From Cryobacterium inferilacus (GTDB lineage Bacteria > Actinomycetota > Actinomycetes > Actinomycetales > Microbacteriaceae): a DNA stretch of 64,000 nucleotides. The stretch covers positions 1-64,000 of the forward strand of contig NZ_JAIEUL010000010.1 of NCBI RefSeq assembly GCF_019599185.1. Reading direction: 5' to 3'. Each line of letters starts with the position of its first letter. Position 1 is the stretch's first letter. Shown in pieces: positions 33,960-42,400 of the stretch. Below the pieces are notes generated by a model. It had not been told where the DNA came from. It ran no database searches and worked only from the letters and a program-made list of their open reading frames with translations. Both the position numbers and the translations under genes were made by a program.

Positions 33960-35654
33960 TCAGCCGCGGCGCGGCTCCCAGCGGAACAACCGCACGGCCA
34001 GGGCCGTCGCGCCCACGGCCCAGATCAGCAGGACCGCGTAGTCGACCCAGTCGACCACCACCCCGGCCGGATTCCAGACGTCGGCGAGGGCGCCCTGCAG
34101 GTGTTTGAGCGGGAACACCGCGCCGATGAACCGCAACCAGTCCTGCTCGATCCCCACGATGAAGATGTCCGAGACGAACGCGAGCACGAACAGCACCATC
34201 AGGCCCACCGCGCCGACCGCCCGGGAGTTGGGGACCAGGGCCGCCAACAGGAATCCGCAGACCGCGAGGGTCAGCGTGCCGAGCAGGATCACCAGCACCC
34301 CGAGCAGCAGGCCGATGGGCGAGATCCGCAGCCCGAAGAAGATCCACCCGGTGGTCACCACGAGCACGGCCACGAAGTAGCTGAGCGCCAGTCCGGCCGC
34401 TGTGACGCCGGCCAGGTAGTGCCCGGACGCCAACGGCGTGCCGCGCAGCCGTTTGAGCACACCCCGGTCGCGGGCCCTGGCCACGGCCTCCGGCAGGTTC
34501 AATACCACCGCCGTGCCCGCACCCCAGGTGATCATGCTCGCGGCGAAGAAGGTCGCGAACGGCATCCCGCCTGGCAGTTGCACGTTCCCCTGCGTCGTCA
34601 GCAGCAGGGCGTAGAGCCCCACCGGAACCACGACGAGGAGCAACGAACCGGGGTCACGCCAGGTGGCCCGGTTGGCCGCCAGGGCCTGGTCGAACACCAG
34701 TCGCACCGTCGAGGGCCTGCTGACCGTGCTGACCGCATCCGCCCGCACCGCACCTGGCCGGGTGGCCGGCACCGGCTCGGCGCTGCCCGAGGCCACGGCG
34801 GATGACGCACCCGCTGACCGCGCCGCCGCGGCGTGTGGGCGCGCCCGCTGCGCCACCGGCTGCCGGCGGAACGCCCAACCGGCCAGTGCAGCCCCGGCCA
34901 CACCCCAGGCGGCGATGATCGCCAGGGCGGCCAGGTCCCAGCCGGCACCGGTCAGGAAGGGATCGAACTGGTCCGTGAGCGCATCCGCGTATGGTTTGAG
35001 CGGCAGTACCCCGGCGATGTTCGACAACACGGCCGGCAGTTCGCCGCCGACGACGAAGAGCCCGGAGATGAACGCCAGCACGATGGCGGTGCCGATCGAG
35101 ATCGCCTGGGCCAGTGCGGCCGTTGTCGCGAGCATGGCCACGGCCAACCCGAGCGCCGAGAACGACGCGATACCCACCAGCACGGTCACGGCGAGCGCCA
35201 GGGCGGTCTCTGCACGCACCTCCACACCATAGGCAACGGCCGCCAGTACGAGGGTCAGCACGAACGAGCTCAGGGCCAGCAGCACCGCCGCGCCGACCTG
35301 ACCGACCAGGTAGGCCGCCGCCGGCACCGGCGTGCCGCGCAGCCGTTTGAGCACCCCGGTCTCCCTGGCCTCCGACAGCGACGTCGCCAGGGTGGGGTAG
35401 GTGCCGAAGAAGGTGCCCATGGCCACGGCGATGGGCGTGACGAACTGCATCAGGCGCACCCCGGATGCCGCATCGACGGTCTCATTGCCGGCCACGACCC
35501 CGATGATCACCAGCCACACCAGCGGCAACCCGAACGTGAAGATCAGCACGGTCCGGCTACGCCAGAGCGCCCGCAGCGCGTACCCGACCTGGGCCAGCGC
35601 CAACCGGGCCACCGTCGGCCGGCCCCGGTCCGTCGCCAGCGCGGGGGCACTCAC
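33960..35654 (-). CDS. ABC-2 type permease, tandem-fused (two permease halves in one chain)
   Basis: A 564-aa membrane protein made of two ABC-2 permease units. The first half (about 1-265) and second half (about 320-560) share the loop ARETGVLKRLRGTPVPAAAY versus RDRGVLKRLRGTPLASGHY, followed by similar helices, so the gene arose by duplication and fusion. Each half has about six helices; the linker (about 270-315) is Ala/Arg/Pro-rich. Such permeases export drugs or lipids. The GTG start overlaps the stop of the upstream ATPase gene (GTGA), so the two form one exporter. Confidence 0.9.
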   Translation of the reverse strand: MSAPALATDRGRPTVARLALAQVGYALRALWRSRTVLIFTFGLPLVWLVIIGVVAGNETVDAASGVRLMQFVTPIAVAMGTFFGTYPTLATSLSEARETGVLKRLRGTPVPAAAYLVGQVGAAVLLALSSFVLTLVLAAVAYGVEVRAETALALAVTVLVGIASFSALGLAVAMLATTAALAQAISIGTAIVLAFISGLFVVGGELPAVLSNIAGVLPLKPYADALTDQFDPFLTGAGWDLAALAIIAAWGVAGAALAGWAFRRQPVAQRARPHAAAARSAGASSAVASGSAEPVPATRPGAVRADAVSTVSRPSTVRLVFDQALAANRATWRDPGSLLLVVVPVGLYALLLTTQGNVQLPGGMPFATFFAASMITWGAGTAVVLNLPEAVARARDRGVLKRLRGTPLASGHYLAGVTAAGLALSYFVAVLVVTTGWIFFGLRISPIGLLLGVLVILLGTLTLAVCGFLLAALVPNSRAVGAVGLMVLFVLAFVSDIFIVGIEQDWLRFIGAVFPLKHLQGALADVWNPAGVVVDWVDYAVLLIWAVGATALAVRLFRWEPRRG

Positions 35655-36586
35655 AGTTCCACCTCAGAGGTGGGGGTGTCCTCCTCCGACGATTCCCCAC
35701 CGATCAGGGCCAGGTAGGCGTCTTCGAGCGACGGCCGGCGCACCCTCAGTGCGGGCAGTTCCACCCCGCGCTGCACCGCCCACCCGGTCAGGGTGTGCAG
35801 CACCGCGGTCGGCCGGTCGGTCTCCACCGCCCACCCGGTTCCGTCGGGCACGGGGGTGTCCCCCAGCGCCGGCAGGTCGGCGATGCCGATGCCCGCCGGC
35901 AGCCGAAAGGTCACGGTGTCGCCGTGCCGGGCCGCGGCGAGCGCCTGCGGGGTGTCGAGCGCCACCAGCCGGCCGCGCACGATCACCGCCACCTTATCGG
36001 CGAGGTGTTCGGCCTCATCCAGGTAGTGCGTGGTCAGCAGCACCGTCTTGCCCAGGTGCCGCAGCCCCTCCACGAGTTCCCACGCCCGCCGGCGCGCGGT
36101 GGGGTCGAAGCCCGTCGTCGGTTCGTCCAGGAACAGGAGCTCAGGGTCGCCCACCAGCCCGAGCGCCAGGTCGAGGCGGCGCCGTTGCCCGCCGGAGAGC
36201 GTCTTGACCCTGGCCCTGGCCTTGTCGGTCAGGCCCACCTGCTCGATCACGGCATCCACCGCCAGCCGGCGGGGGTACATCCCCCGGTACAGGCTCACCA
36301 GCTCCCGCACCGAGAAGTCCTCGTCGAACCCGGCTTCCTGCAGCACGATGCCGATCCGCTCCCGGAACCGGCGCCCGCCGGTCTGCGGGTCGAAGCCGAG
36401 CACCCGCACCGATCCACCGTCCGCGTTCCGGTGGCCCTCCAGGATCTCCACCGTCGTCGTCTTCCCTGCCCCGTTCGGGCCGAGCAGAGCGAAGATCTCG
36501 CCCTGTTCGATCGTGAACGACAGGTCGTCCACCACCGCCACCCCGGCGTATTCCTTCCGCAGGTTCTGCACCGTCACCGCACTCAC
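35651..36586 (-). CDS. ABC transporter ATP-binding protein
   Basis: A 311-aa nucleotide-binding subunit: Walker A LLGPNGAGKTTTVEILEG (about 35-50), signature LSGGQRRRLDLALGLVGDPELL, Walker B LLFLDEPTTGFDP, and a C-terminal DrrA-like extension of about 90 residues. It powers the overlapping two-in-one permease, probably exporting an antibiotic or lipid. I chose the GTG at 36586 because GGGAG lies five to six bases before it; the ATG 20 codons earlier has no ribosome site and adds residues not seen in the family. Confidence 0.92.
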   Translation of the reverse strand: MSAVTVQNLRKEYAGVAVVDDLSFTIEQGEIFALLGPNGAGKTTTVEILEGHRNADGGSVRVLGFDPQTGGRRFRERIGIVLQEAGFDEDFSVRELVSLYRGMYPRRLAVDAVIEQVGLTDKARARVKTLSGGQRRRLDLALGLVGDPELLFLDEPTTGFDPTARRRAWELVEGLRHLGKTVLLTTHYLDEAEHLADKVAVIVRGRLVALDTPQALAAARHGDTVTFRLPAGIGIADLPALGDTPVPDGTGWAVETDRPTAVLHTLTGWAVQRGVELPALRVRRPSLEDAYLALIGGESSEEDTPTSEVEL

Positions 36587-36714
36587 GACGTCTCCCTGGT
36601 CGATTCGTCCGGCCGTGGGCAGGTCAGGCCGGGTCTGGCTCGTCACGACCGAGGCTAACCCCGCGCCCGTGCGGTCGATAGGCCGCTCGGCCGGATCGAA
36701 CCGTGCACGGGGTT

Positions 36715-37398
36715 TCAGTCCTGGCGGGACTGCTTGGCGAGTTTCTCGGTCGCTGCGCGCACGGTCAGCCGCGGTAGGTGGGCGGCGTTCTCGTCGAGGA
36801 AACCGGTCAGTGCGTTCCGGTCGACGTCGCCGAGGTAGCGCAGCATCCAGCCGGTGGCCTTCTGCACGTAGACGTTCTCGTCGGGTGCGAGCAGCCGAGC
36901 CAGGGCCAGCGTGTCGGTGGTGTCGCCCCGGCGCAGGAACGCGGCGGTCGCGACCATGGCGGTGCGTCGCTCCGGCCAGAACGACGATGCCGCCAGGGCG
37001 TAGAGCGGGTCGCGCGGTTTGTCGACGAGCCAGCCGCCGACCACCTGATGCGCCGCCAGGTCCACCAGGTCCCAGGCGTCGATCCGGTCGTGCCGTCGCA
37101 GGTACAGCTGGTAGAGCTCTTCCCGCCGGCCCTGGTCGGCCGTGCGGTGTGTCGCCGCCTTCGCCATGATCGAGCAGGCACCGGCCCGCACCTCATGCGT
37201 CGGGCTCTCGAGCAGCCTCTCGATCTCACCCACCGGCATAGCCAGCGACCGACCGGCCAGGGCGAACACGTCACCCATCCGCACGCCGATGAACGAGACA
37301 TCACCCGGAAAGTACCGGGTGTACTTCTGGCGTTGCTCCGGGGTGGCCAGGGCCTCCACGTCCTCCTGAAAGCGCGCGGCGGTCGGGTCAGCGGTCAT
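36715..37398 (-). CDS. AlkD-like DNA alkylation repair protein
   Basis: A 227-aa all-helical HEAT-like repeat protein of the DNA alkylation repair (AlkD/AlkC) family. Typical segments are RMGDVFALAGRS, PTHEVRAGACSIMAKAATH, RIDAWDLVDLAAHQVVGGWLVD and ENVYVQKATGWMLRYLGDVDR, the last with the conserved Trp-Arg. AlkD removes positively charged alkylated bases without base flipping. A second, divergent AlkD-like gene is at 47042-47731. It lies 129 bp upstream of the ABC exporter operon. Confidence 0.88.
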   Translation of the reverse strand: MTADPTAARFQEDVEALATPEQRQKYTRYFPGDVSFIGVRMGDVFALAGRSLAMPVGEIERLLESPTHEVRAGACSIMAKAATHRTADQGRREELYQLYLRRHDRIDAWDLVDLAAHQVVGGWLVDKPRDPLYALAASSFWPERRTAMVATAAFLRRGDTTDTLALARLLAPDENVYVQKATGWMLRYLGDVDRNALTGFLDENAAHLPRLTVRAATEKLAKQSRQD

Positions 37399-37429
37399 AC
37401 GGGCAGGATGCCACCGGCTGGCGTGCGCC

Positions 37430-38038
37430 TCAACGACGTTCGCGGGCGGCTCGGCGGCGTTGACGCCAGGTCATCGCGGCCAGGGCGGCGGCCTCCCGCT
37501 CCCGTGCCGCTTCCCGCTCCACCCGGGCGGCCTCCCGGCGTTCCCGCCAGAGGGCGACCTCGGCATCCACCTCGCGAAGGGCCGTGACGACGGGTGGGCC
37601 GCCGCGCAACTGCCGGCGGGCCTGGATCACCCGCCGGTTGAAGTCGTCGAGAATCTCCCGCACCTGCGGCTCGGAAACCACGGCGTCGAGCCGGGCGGTC
37701 AGGCCGGCGTCCTCGGAGCGCAGGGTGAGCGCGGGCGGGCCCAGACCGGTGATCTGCTCCCGTTCGATCTTCTGGCGGATCCACCAGTCCGGGTCGTACG
37801 GGGCCTCCAGCCCGGGGATCGGCTTGCCGGTGCCGGGCAGGTTGTCGAAGTCGCCACGGCGCATGGCCTGCTGGATGGAGATCTCCACGTACTGGGCGCG
37901 GGCATCCATCATCGACTGACCGGCCTCGTTGGTGTCGGGCTCGGCCGGTTCGGGTTTCTCGGCTGCGGGTATCTCGCGGTTGATCTTGTACCGCGCCACG
38001 TTGAGCGGGGTATCGCTGGGTTCGCGTGGGCCGGTCAT
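37430..38038 (-). CDS. DUF1992 (DnaJ-C28-like) domain protein
   Basis: A 202-aa protein. The core SMMDARAQYVEISIQQAMRRGDFDNLPGTGKPIPGLEAPYDPDWWIRQKIERE (about 42-95) is the DUF1992 domain, found in bacteria and in eukaryotic DNAJC28. The C-terminal part (about 130-202) is a long Arg/Glu/Ala helix, probably coiled coil (RERREAARVEREAAREREAAALAAMTWRQRRR). The function is unknown. It reads in the same direction as the AlkD gene with a 31-bp gap. Confidence 0.9.
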   Translation of the reverse strand: MTGPREPSDTPLNVARYKINREIPAAEKPEPAEPDTNEAGQSMMDARAQYVEISIQQAMRRGDFDNLPGTGKPIPGLEAPYDPDWWIRQKIEREQITGLGPPALTLRSEDAGLTARLDAVVSEPQVREILDDFNRRVIQARRQLRGGPPVVTALREVDAEVALWRERREAARVEREAAREREAAALAAMTWRQRRRAARERR

Positions 38039-38132
38039 GCCACCAGCCTACGTTCGCGTTCCGGTGTCTGGCAGCCCCGCGTACACTGGCCGGCATGGTC
38101 GATCAGGGTGCTGCGCTCGATAGCCGGTCGGT

Positions 38133-39083
38133 GTGAGAGCCGTCGTGTACGACCGGTACGGCGGGCCGGATGTGCTCAGGGTCGAGCAGATCCCGACACC
38201 GGCGCCCGGTGCCGGCCAGGTGCTGATCGAGGTGGCCGCCACCTCGCTCAACCTGTCCGACTGGGAGGGCCTGACCGGCCGCCCGGGATACGCCCGGCTG
38301 GGCGGGCTGCGCGCGCCCCGGCGACGGGTGTTGGGCTCCGATATCGCCGGGCGGGTCGCTGCCGTCGGCTCGGGGGTCACGCGGTTGCGGGTGGGCGACG
38401 AGGTGTACGGCGACAACCTGGGGCTCCTGGGCGGCTTCGCCGAGTATGCGGTGGCGCCGGTCGCTGCTCTCGCCCCCAAGCCCGCCGGGCTGAGCTTCGT
38501 GGAGGCCTCGACCCTGCCCCAGGCCGGTGCAATCGCGGTGCAGGGCACCGCGCGGGTTCGTCGCGGGCAGCGGGTGCTGATCAACGGCGCCGGCGGCGGG
38601 TCTGGGTCTTTCGCGATCCAGCTGGCCAAACGCGCCGGAGCGCACGTGACCGGCGTGGACAACGGGGGCAAGCTGGACTTCATGCGCGGGCTCGGCGCCG
38701 ATGAGGTCGTGGACTACACCACCTCGGACTTCACCCGGCTCGAACCGTTCGACCTGATCCTCGACCTCGTGGCGCACCGGTCGGTGTTCGCCTACCGGCG
38801 GGCCCTTGCCCGCGGCGGTCGCTACCTCTGCGTCGGCGGAACCGTGCGCAGCCTGCTGCGGATCGTGACCGTCGGCGCGGCGCTCGGACTGGTCTCCGGG
38901 CGCCGGTTGGGGGTGCTCATCGCGAGGGAGGGCCCGGTCTTCTTCGAACCCGTCGCCGAACGGTGCGCCGCCGGCGACCTGCGCATCACTGTCGACCGCA
39001 CCTATCCGTTGCAGGAGACGGCGCGGGCGCTCGGCTACCTGGGCGAAGGCCGTGCCCTGGGCAAGGTTGTCGTGACGGTGTAG
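38133..39083 (+). CDS. NAD(P)-dependent alcohol dehydrogenase/quinone reductase (zinc-free MDR)
   Basis: A 316-aa medium-chain dehydrogenase. It has the GroES-like part (MRAVVYDRYGGPDVLRVEQIPTPAPGAGQVLIEVAATSLN, LGSDIAGRVAAVGSGVTRLRVGDEVYG) and a Rossmann domain, VLINGAGGGSGSFAIQLAKRAGAHVTGVDN. No zinc ligands typical of alcohol dehydrogenases are seen, so a quinone oxidoreductase-like role is likely. The GTG start is the only suitable start. The next gene starts 2 bp after its stop. Confidence 0.9.
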   Translation: MRAVVYDRYGGPDVLRVEQIPTPAPGAGQVLIEVAATSLNLSDWEGLTGRPGYARLGGLRAPRRRVLGSDIAGRVAAVGSGVTRLRVGDEVYGDNLGLLGGFAEYAVAPVAALAPKPAGLSFVEASTLPQAGAIAVQGTARVRRGQRVLINGAGGGSGSFAIQLAKRAGAHVTGVDNGGKLDFMRGLGADEVVDYTTSDFTRLEPFDLILDLVAHRSVFAYRRALARGGRYLCVGGTVRSLLRIVTVGAALGLVSGRRLGVLIAREGPVFFEPVAERCAAGDLRITVDRTYPLQETARALGYLGEGRALGKVVVTV

Positions 39084-39085
39084 CG

Positions 39086-39748
39086 ATGGAATCGACTGAG
39101 AATCTTCGCATCGCGGTCGGCGACGAGACGGTGTCCGGAGCCTTCGCCCGGCCGACCGGCGCCGTCGCCACCCTCGTGCTCGCCCCGGGAGCCGGGTCCG
39201 GCTTCGACCACCCGTTCCTGGTCGGACTCGCCGGGGCACTGTACGACGCGCAGGTGGCGACCCTGCGGTTCAACTTCCTCTACCGGGAGGCCGGCCGCAA
39301 GCTCCCCGACCGGGCACCGAAGGCGATCGACACCTGGCGGGCGGCCCACGCCGCGGCGACCGACCTCTCCCCCGGGCTACCCGTCTGGGCGGGCGGCAAA
39401 TCCTTCGGCGGGCGGATGGCGTCCATGGCGGTGGCAGAAGGAATGCCCGCGGCGGGACTGGTGCTGCTCGGCTACCCGCTGCATCCGCCGGGCAAGCCGG
39501 AGAAGCTGCGCGACGAACACCTCTATGGCATCGACCGGCCGATGCTGTTCGTGCAGGGCACCCGCGACCCGTTCGGCAGCCCCGACGAGTTCGCCCCGGT
39601 GCTGCAGCGCATCACCGCGGCGACGTTTCACCTGGTCGACGGCGCCAACCACTCTTTCGAGGTGCGGGGCGCCACCCGCCCAGCCGCCGAGATCGGCGCC
39701 GCGCTCGCTGCCGTCACGGCCGATTTTCTGCGCGCCCACCCCGCCTAG
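39086..39748 (+). CDS. Dienelactone hydrolase-like alpha/beta hydrolase (KANL3/Tex30 type)
   Basis: A 220-aa alpha/beta hydrolase: ATLVLAPGAGSGFDHPFLVGLAGAL, RFNFLYREAGRKLPD, nucleophile elbow WAGGKSFGGRMASMA (Ser about 102), VQGTRDPFGSPDE (Asp) and VDGANHSFEV (His). This pattern is that of the KANL3/Tex30 group. The substrate is unknown. Its ATG is 2 bp after the reductase stop codon, so the pair is an operon. Confidence 0.87.
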   Translation: MESTENLRIAVGDETVSGAFARPTGAVATLVLAPGAGSGFDHPFLVGLAGALYDAQVATLRFNFLYREAGRKLPDRAPKAIDTWRAAHAAATDLSPGLPVWAGGKSFGGRMASMAVAEGMPAAGLVLLGYPLHPPGKPEKLRDEHLYGIDRPMLFVQGTRDPFGSPDEFAPVLQRITAATFHLVDGANHSFEVRGATRPAAEIGAALAAVTADFLRAHPA

Positions 39749-39762
39749 CGGATGCGGCGGCG

Positions 39763-40185
39763 CTACTCGGCGGACGGCCGCTGGCGCTGCTTCTTGGTCG
39801 CCGAGCGTTGCTGCTTGGCGGCCAGGTGCCGCCGACCGGATCCGCGGGTGGGTTTGGTCGCCCGCCGGCTGGGGCCGTCCGGGGCCAGCGCGGTGGAGAC
39901 GAGCTCGGCCAGCTTGGTAAGCGCGATCTCCCGGTTGCGCAGCTGGGAGCGCTGCTCGGAGGCGGCGATCGTGACCACGCCGCCGACCAGGCGCCGGTCG
40001 AGACGGCTGAGCAGCAGCGCCCGCTGCTCGTCGGTGAGCACCGCCGAGTCGGCGATGTTCCAGGACACCTGCACCCGGCTGTCCGAGGTGTTCACGTGCT
40101 GACCGCCTGGGCCGGACGACCGGGAGAACCGCCAGCCGAGTTCCGTCGCCGGAATCGTCAGCGCGGGGGTTACCTCCAGGTCCAT
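39763..40185 (-). CDS. arfB: Alternative ribosome-rescue peptidyl-tRNA hydrolase ArfB
   Basis: A 140-aa release-factor-like protein freeing peptides from ribosomes stalled at mRNA ends. The GGQ motif is in FSRSSGPGGQHVNTSDSRVQVSWNI (about residues 20-45), and the C-terminal tail (about 105-140) is strongly basic (RRATKPTRGSGRRHLAAKQQRSATKKQRQR), as needed to enter the mRNA channel. There is no codon-recognition domain. Convergent with the hydrolase gene. Confidence 0.94.
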   Translation of the reverse strand: MDLEVTPALTIPATELGWRFSRSSGPGGQHVNTSDSRVQVSWNIADSAVLTDEQRALLLSRLDRRLVGGVVTIAASEQRSQLRNREIALTKLAELVSTALAPDGPSRRATKPTRGSGRRHLAAKQQRSATKKQRQRPSAE

Positions 40186-40240
40186 GCCTCAAGCGTGCCA
40201 CGTGGTGGGCGCCGACGGCGACGAAACGGGCGCCGGATGC

Positions 40241-41008
40241 TCAGAACAACGGCCAGGGCACCGCGGGCATCGAGCCCTGCGGCTCTGGGAAGCGGGCCTC
40301 GGCGCGTAGCCGGTCGCAGCGCGCCGCCAGGGCGACGATCTCCGCCGGAGTGAGCAGGGGTGCCAGAGCGGCGCGGAGGTCGCCGGTGAGCGCGGTGCTG
40401 ACCCGGTCGATGCCGGCGAGCTCGTCCGCGGTGAGCTCCTCGCCCAACCAGCCCCAGAGCACGGTGCGCAGCTTGTGTTCGGCGTGGAAGGTGAGCCCAT
40501 GGTCGACGCCGTGCCGGTGACCGCCAGGCATGGCCAGGATGTGGTCGCCCTTGCGGTCGGCGTTGTTCACGATGATGTCGAACACGGCCATCCGGCGCAG
40601 GGCCTCGGTGTCCTCGTGGATCAGGGACACCAGTCGGGCCTTCTCGTCCTGTCCGTCGAGCACGTGCCGCCAGCCCCGCTCGGGCATGGCGTCGGCCGGG
40701 ATCAGGTCCACGGCGTCCTGTTCGGGGTCCAGGTCCTGCCAGAGCTGCGCCATGCCGGGGCCCATCGGGCCGTCCCGCAGCCAGGTGCGCGGCACCACGT
40801 TCCAGCCGAACGCCTCCGACACCAGGTAGGCGGCGGCCTCCCGGCTGGCAAGGTTGCCGTCCGGGAAATCCCAGAGCGGGTTCTCGCCCGCGATCGGCTT
40901 GTACACCACGGTGACACCGTCGATCTCGCCGAGGAAGGTCGCGTTGGACGCCGTGGTGATGCGCCCGGTGAGTTCCAGGTCGCCGGCGGCGAGGTCGGCA
41001 TCCGTCAT
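40241..41008 (-). CDS. SCO1664 family protein, putative PI3/4-kinase-related kinase
   Basis: A 255-aa protein of the SCO1664 family, distantly related to phosphatidylinositol 3-/4-kinases. It has GVTVVYKPIAGENPLWDFPDGNLASREAAAYLVSEAFGW (nucleotide-binding Lys in YKP), FDIIVNNADRKGDHIL (catalytic loop with N-A-D-R) and GVDHGLTFH (metal-binding DHG in place of DFG). Substrate unknown. It is the last gene of a three-gene leftward operon, 2 bp after DUF3090. The trio is conserved across actinobacteria, and a kinase acting with a phosphomutase is the current family-level hypothesis. Confidence 0.9.
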   Translation of the reverse strand: MTDADLAAGDLELTGRITTASNATFLGEIDGVTVVYKPIAGENPLWDFPDGNLASREAAAYLVSEAFGWNVVPRTWLRDGPMGPGMAQLWQDLDPEQDAVDLIPADAMPERGWRHVLDGQDEKARLVSLIHEDTEALRRMAVFDIIVNNADRKGDHILAMPGGHRHGVDHGLTFHAEHKLRTVLWGWLGEELTADELAGIDRVSTALTGDLRAALAPLLTPAEIVALAARCDRLRAEARFPEPQGSMPAVPWPLF

Positions 41009-41010
41009 GG

Positions 41011-41559
41011 TCAGAGAGCGGGCAGGGTGCAGGTGTGACCGTCGGAGTCGATCGGGTAGCCGCAGAGCGGGCAGAGCGGCCGGCCGGCGCCCACGATCTC
41101 GCGGGTGCGCTTGGCGAACGCGCGGGCGGTGCCAACGGGCATCCGCACCAGCAGCATCTCGGCCGGTTCGATCACGGCGACCTCGAGCAGGTCGTCGTCG
41201 TCATCGTCGTCCGCGATCGGGAACGCCTCGAGCACGATCTGCACCGTCGTCGGATCCCAGCCCAGGCTCATCGACCCGGTGCGGAACTCCTCCTCGACGG
41301 GCTCCAACGGGTCGTTGTCGACCAGCTCGATGGGGGTGGCGGTGGGCACGCTGAACGGGTTGCCCTCGTAGTTGATGAGCTGGTCGAGGATCTCATCGAT
41401 CTTCTCGGCGAGCAGCGCGGACTGCTGTTTCTCCAGCGCGATGCTCACGATCTGGGCGCCGGTGCGCACCTGCAGGTAGAAGGTGCGGGAACCGGGCAGA
41501 CCGACGGTGCCGACGACGACCCGATCCGGCCAGGCGAACTCATGGACGATTGTAGGCAT
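41011..41559 (-). CDS. DUF3090 family protein
   Basis: A 182-aa protein with VHEFAWPDRVVVGTVGLPGSRTFYLQVR (N-terminus), an acidic centre (ADDDDDDDLLEVAVIEPAEMLLVRMP) and a C-terminal zinc-ribbon-like LCPLCGYPIDSDGHTC (two CxxC/H ligands). These are hallmarks of DUF3090. The function is unknown. It lies between the phosphomutase (9 bp upstream) and the kinase (2 bp downstream). Confidence 0.92.
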   Translation of the reverse strand: MPTIVHEFAWPDRVVVGTVGLPGSRTFYLQVRTGAQIVSIALEKQQSALLAEKIDEILDQLINYEGNPFSVPTATPIELVDNDPLEPVEEEFRTGSMSLGWDPTTVQIVLEAFPIADDDDDDDLLEVAVIEPAEMLLVRMPVGTARAFAKRTREIVGAGRPLCPLCGYPIDSDGHTCTLPAL

Positions 41560-41568
41560 GCGGTTATT

Positions 41569-42276
41569 TTAGGCGCGCGCCGTGGGTACCGGCTGATGCC
41601 CCGCCCCACCGCCGACCGGCGCGTCGCCCGCAAGGGCGCTCGCCGCCAGCCAGGACAGGTCACCGGCGTCGGTGTTGGTGGCGTGCACGGTCGGTCGATT
41701 GCTGCCGTAGCGCACGATCGAGACGGATGCCGGGCCCACGTTGATGCGCTGGAACAGGTCCAGGTGCATGCCGTAGGCGTCGGCGAGGACCGACTTGATG
41801 ATGTCGCCGTGGCTCACCGCCACCCACACCGCCTCCGGGCCGTGCTCGGCCTCGAAGGCTCTATCGTGGCGGCGGATGGCGGCAACGGCCCGAGCCTGCA
41901 TGGTGGCCATGGACTCCCCGTTGGGGAAGGTCACCGCTGACGGCTGGGTCTGCACCACCGGCCAGAGCGACTCGCCGGCCAGGTCGCTCAGGGACCGACC
42001 CTGCCAGTCGCCGTAGTCGCACTCGGTGATGTCGTCCTCCACCGGCGTGACCGGGGCGCCGGCCTGCCGGTCGAGGATCAGCTGCGCCGTCTGCCGGCAG
42101 CGTTCCAGCGGGCTGGAGACCACTCCGACCAGCGGCACGGCGGCCAGCCGGGCGCCGGCCAGCGCGGCCTGCTCCTGCCCGATCTCGTCGAGCCGCACGC
42201 CCAGGCTCCGTCCGGCGAGGATTCCGGTGGCGTTCGCGGTGGTGCGTCCGTGCCGCACGAGGATGACTGTGGCCAT
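41569..42276 (-). CDS. MSMEG_4193-type putative phosphomutase (histidine phosphatase family)
   Basis: A 235-aa member of the phosphoglycerate mutase/histidine phosphatase superfamily. The catalytic motif is LVRHGRTTANATG at 6-18; the second His is in VAVSHGDIIKSVLADAYGMHLDLFQRINVGPASVS, a signature of the MSMEG_4193 subgroup. Glu in ECDYGDWQG is the likely proton donor. First gene of the three-gene kinase/DUF3090/phosphomutase operon. The substrate is not known. Confidence 0.92.
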   Translation of the reverse strand: MATVILVRHGRTTANATGILAGRSLGVRLDEIGQEQAALAGARLAAVPLVGVVSSPLERCRQTAQLILDRQAGAPVTPVEDDITECDYGDWQGRSLSDLAGESLWPVVQTQPSAVTFPNGESMATMQARAVAAIRRHDRAFEAEHGPEAVWVAVSHGDIIKSVLADAYGMHLDLFQRINVGPASVSIVRYGSNRPTVHATNTDAGDLSWLAASALAGDAPVGGGAGHQPVPTARA

Positions 42277-42344
42277 GTCCTACAGCCTAGACAGCCATCC
42301 GCCCGGCCCCGCCCGCCGGAGCACGCGCGCGGTTATCAGGAAAA

Positions 42345-42394
42345 AGTGAGTTTACAAGGACGTTTTCGGCCGAAAGCGTCCTTTTTAGCTCACT
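42345..42394 (-). terminator. Nested hairpin terminator upstream of the three-gene module
   Basis: AAGGACG (42356-42362) pairs with CGTCCTT (42377-42383), and the part between them (TTTTCGGCCGAAAG) is nearly self-complementary, giving about 14 bp in total. An outer pair AGTGAG (42345-42350) and CTCACT (42389-42394) extends it. T-rich runs lie on both sides (TTTTT reading rightward at 42382-42386; TTTTT reading leftward from 42345). It follows the stop of the DUF559 gene and can terminate transcription in either direction. Confidence 0.85.
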
Positions 42395-42400
42395 ATCTCC

